Source: Selaginella moellendorffii
Taxonomy: Eukaryota > Streptophyta > Lycopodiopsida > Selaginellales > Selaginellaceae
DNA length: 42,649 nucleotides
NCBI RefSeq assembly: GCF_000143415.4
Contig: NW_003314408.1
Location: 1-42,649 of the forward strand
Direction of reading: 5' to 3'
The position numbers and the translations under genes are program-made. Positions 42,531 to 42,649 of the stretch are shown here, in pieces. The stretch's first letter is position 1; each line of letters starts with the position of its first letter. The notes below the pieces were generated by a model that worked only from the letters and a program-made list of their open reading frames with translations, was not told the DNA's origin and did no database searches.

Positions 42531-42649
42531 GGACCAAACTTAGTATTATAAGGGTTCCCAACACTAACATGTGCAAGCCAATAATATAAGTTTTTCATCA
42601 CCGTGTTAAATATGTTTGACTGAATAACAACTTAGGATTTCCTTCCTTA
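42531..42649 (-). repeat. Dispersed about 115-bp repeat, copy b
   Basis: Reverse-complement match to 18907-19020, running into the window end. It may be the start of a larger repeat outside the window. Confidence 0.65.

Overview
This window reads as nuclear DNA of a land plant. The supporting genes are a bHLH121-type transcription factor, a bulb-lectin receptor kinase, a PPR relic, Ty3/gypsy elements and a short TTTAGGG-type telomere motif. Introns of about 49-73 nt in every spliced gene, compact genes and AT-rich spacers suggest a lycophyte such as Selaginella; that placement is inference from style, not proof. It is a TE-rich accessory region with one assembly gap (16875-17649).

Layout. 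1-5000 is a badly decayed Ty3/gypsy element on the minus strand; gag, zinc knuckle, protease, RT and RNase H remnants can still be read. 6226-6391 is a degenerate hexamer array. 6796-13475 is the first copy of a direct segmental duplication, and 23849-30840 is the second. Each copy holds, in order, a truncated LRR receptor-kinase pseudogene (minus), an AT-hook/Dof-like zinc-finger gene (plus, broken in copy 2), an AT-rich spacer with a large inverted-repeat element, and a six-exon lectin receptor kinase gene. Copy 2 of the kinase looks intact. Copy 1 has lost one base between its ATG and its signal peptide. Between the copies lie a bHLH121-like gene with two 1-nt frameshifts (13702-14916, minus), AT-rich DNA with the gap, and a second decayed gypsy element (19022-23846, plus) whose 3' end is cut off exactly at the edge of duplication copy 2.

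30841-33530 holds a PSI/DUF3475-like scrap, a PPR pseudogene and a small intact three-exon gene at 33075-33526 (minus). This gene encodes a 115-residue secreted precursor ending in a six-cysteine knottin-type domain.

The most unusual object is at 33632-41326. It is a complete, young LTR retrotransposon with a perfect 5-bp target duplication (CAAGT), LTRs of 1741 and 1805 bp, and a primer-binding site resembling initiator-Met tRNA. I see no gag or pol in its 4.15-kb interior, so it is a LARD-like non-autonomous element. The interior is instead a nearly continuous string of short perfect stem-loops, roughly one per 30 nt. It includes a diverged tandem module whose paired arms change together, and two tandem tRNA T-arm-like hairpins. 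Both LTRs carry long 12/11/6-mer arrays. The element is nested in an older LTR of the same family (33553-33631 plus 41332-42429) and landed about 105 bp upstream of the knottin start codon.
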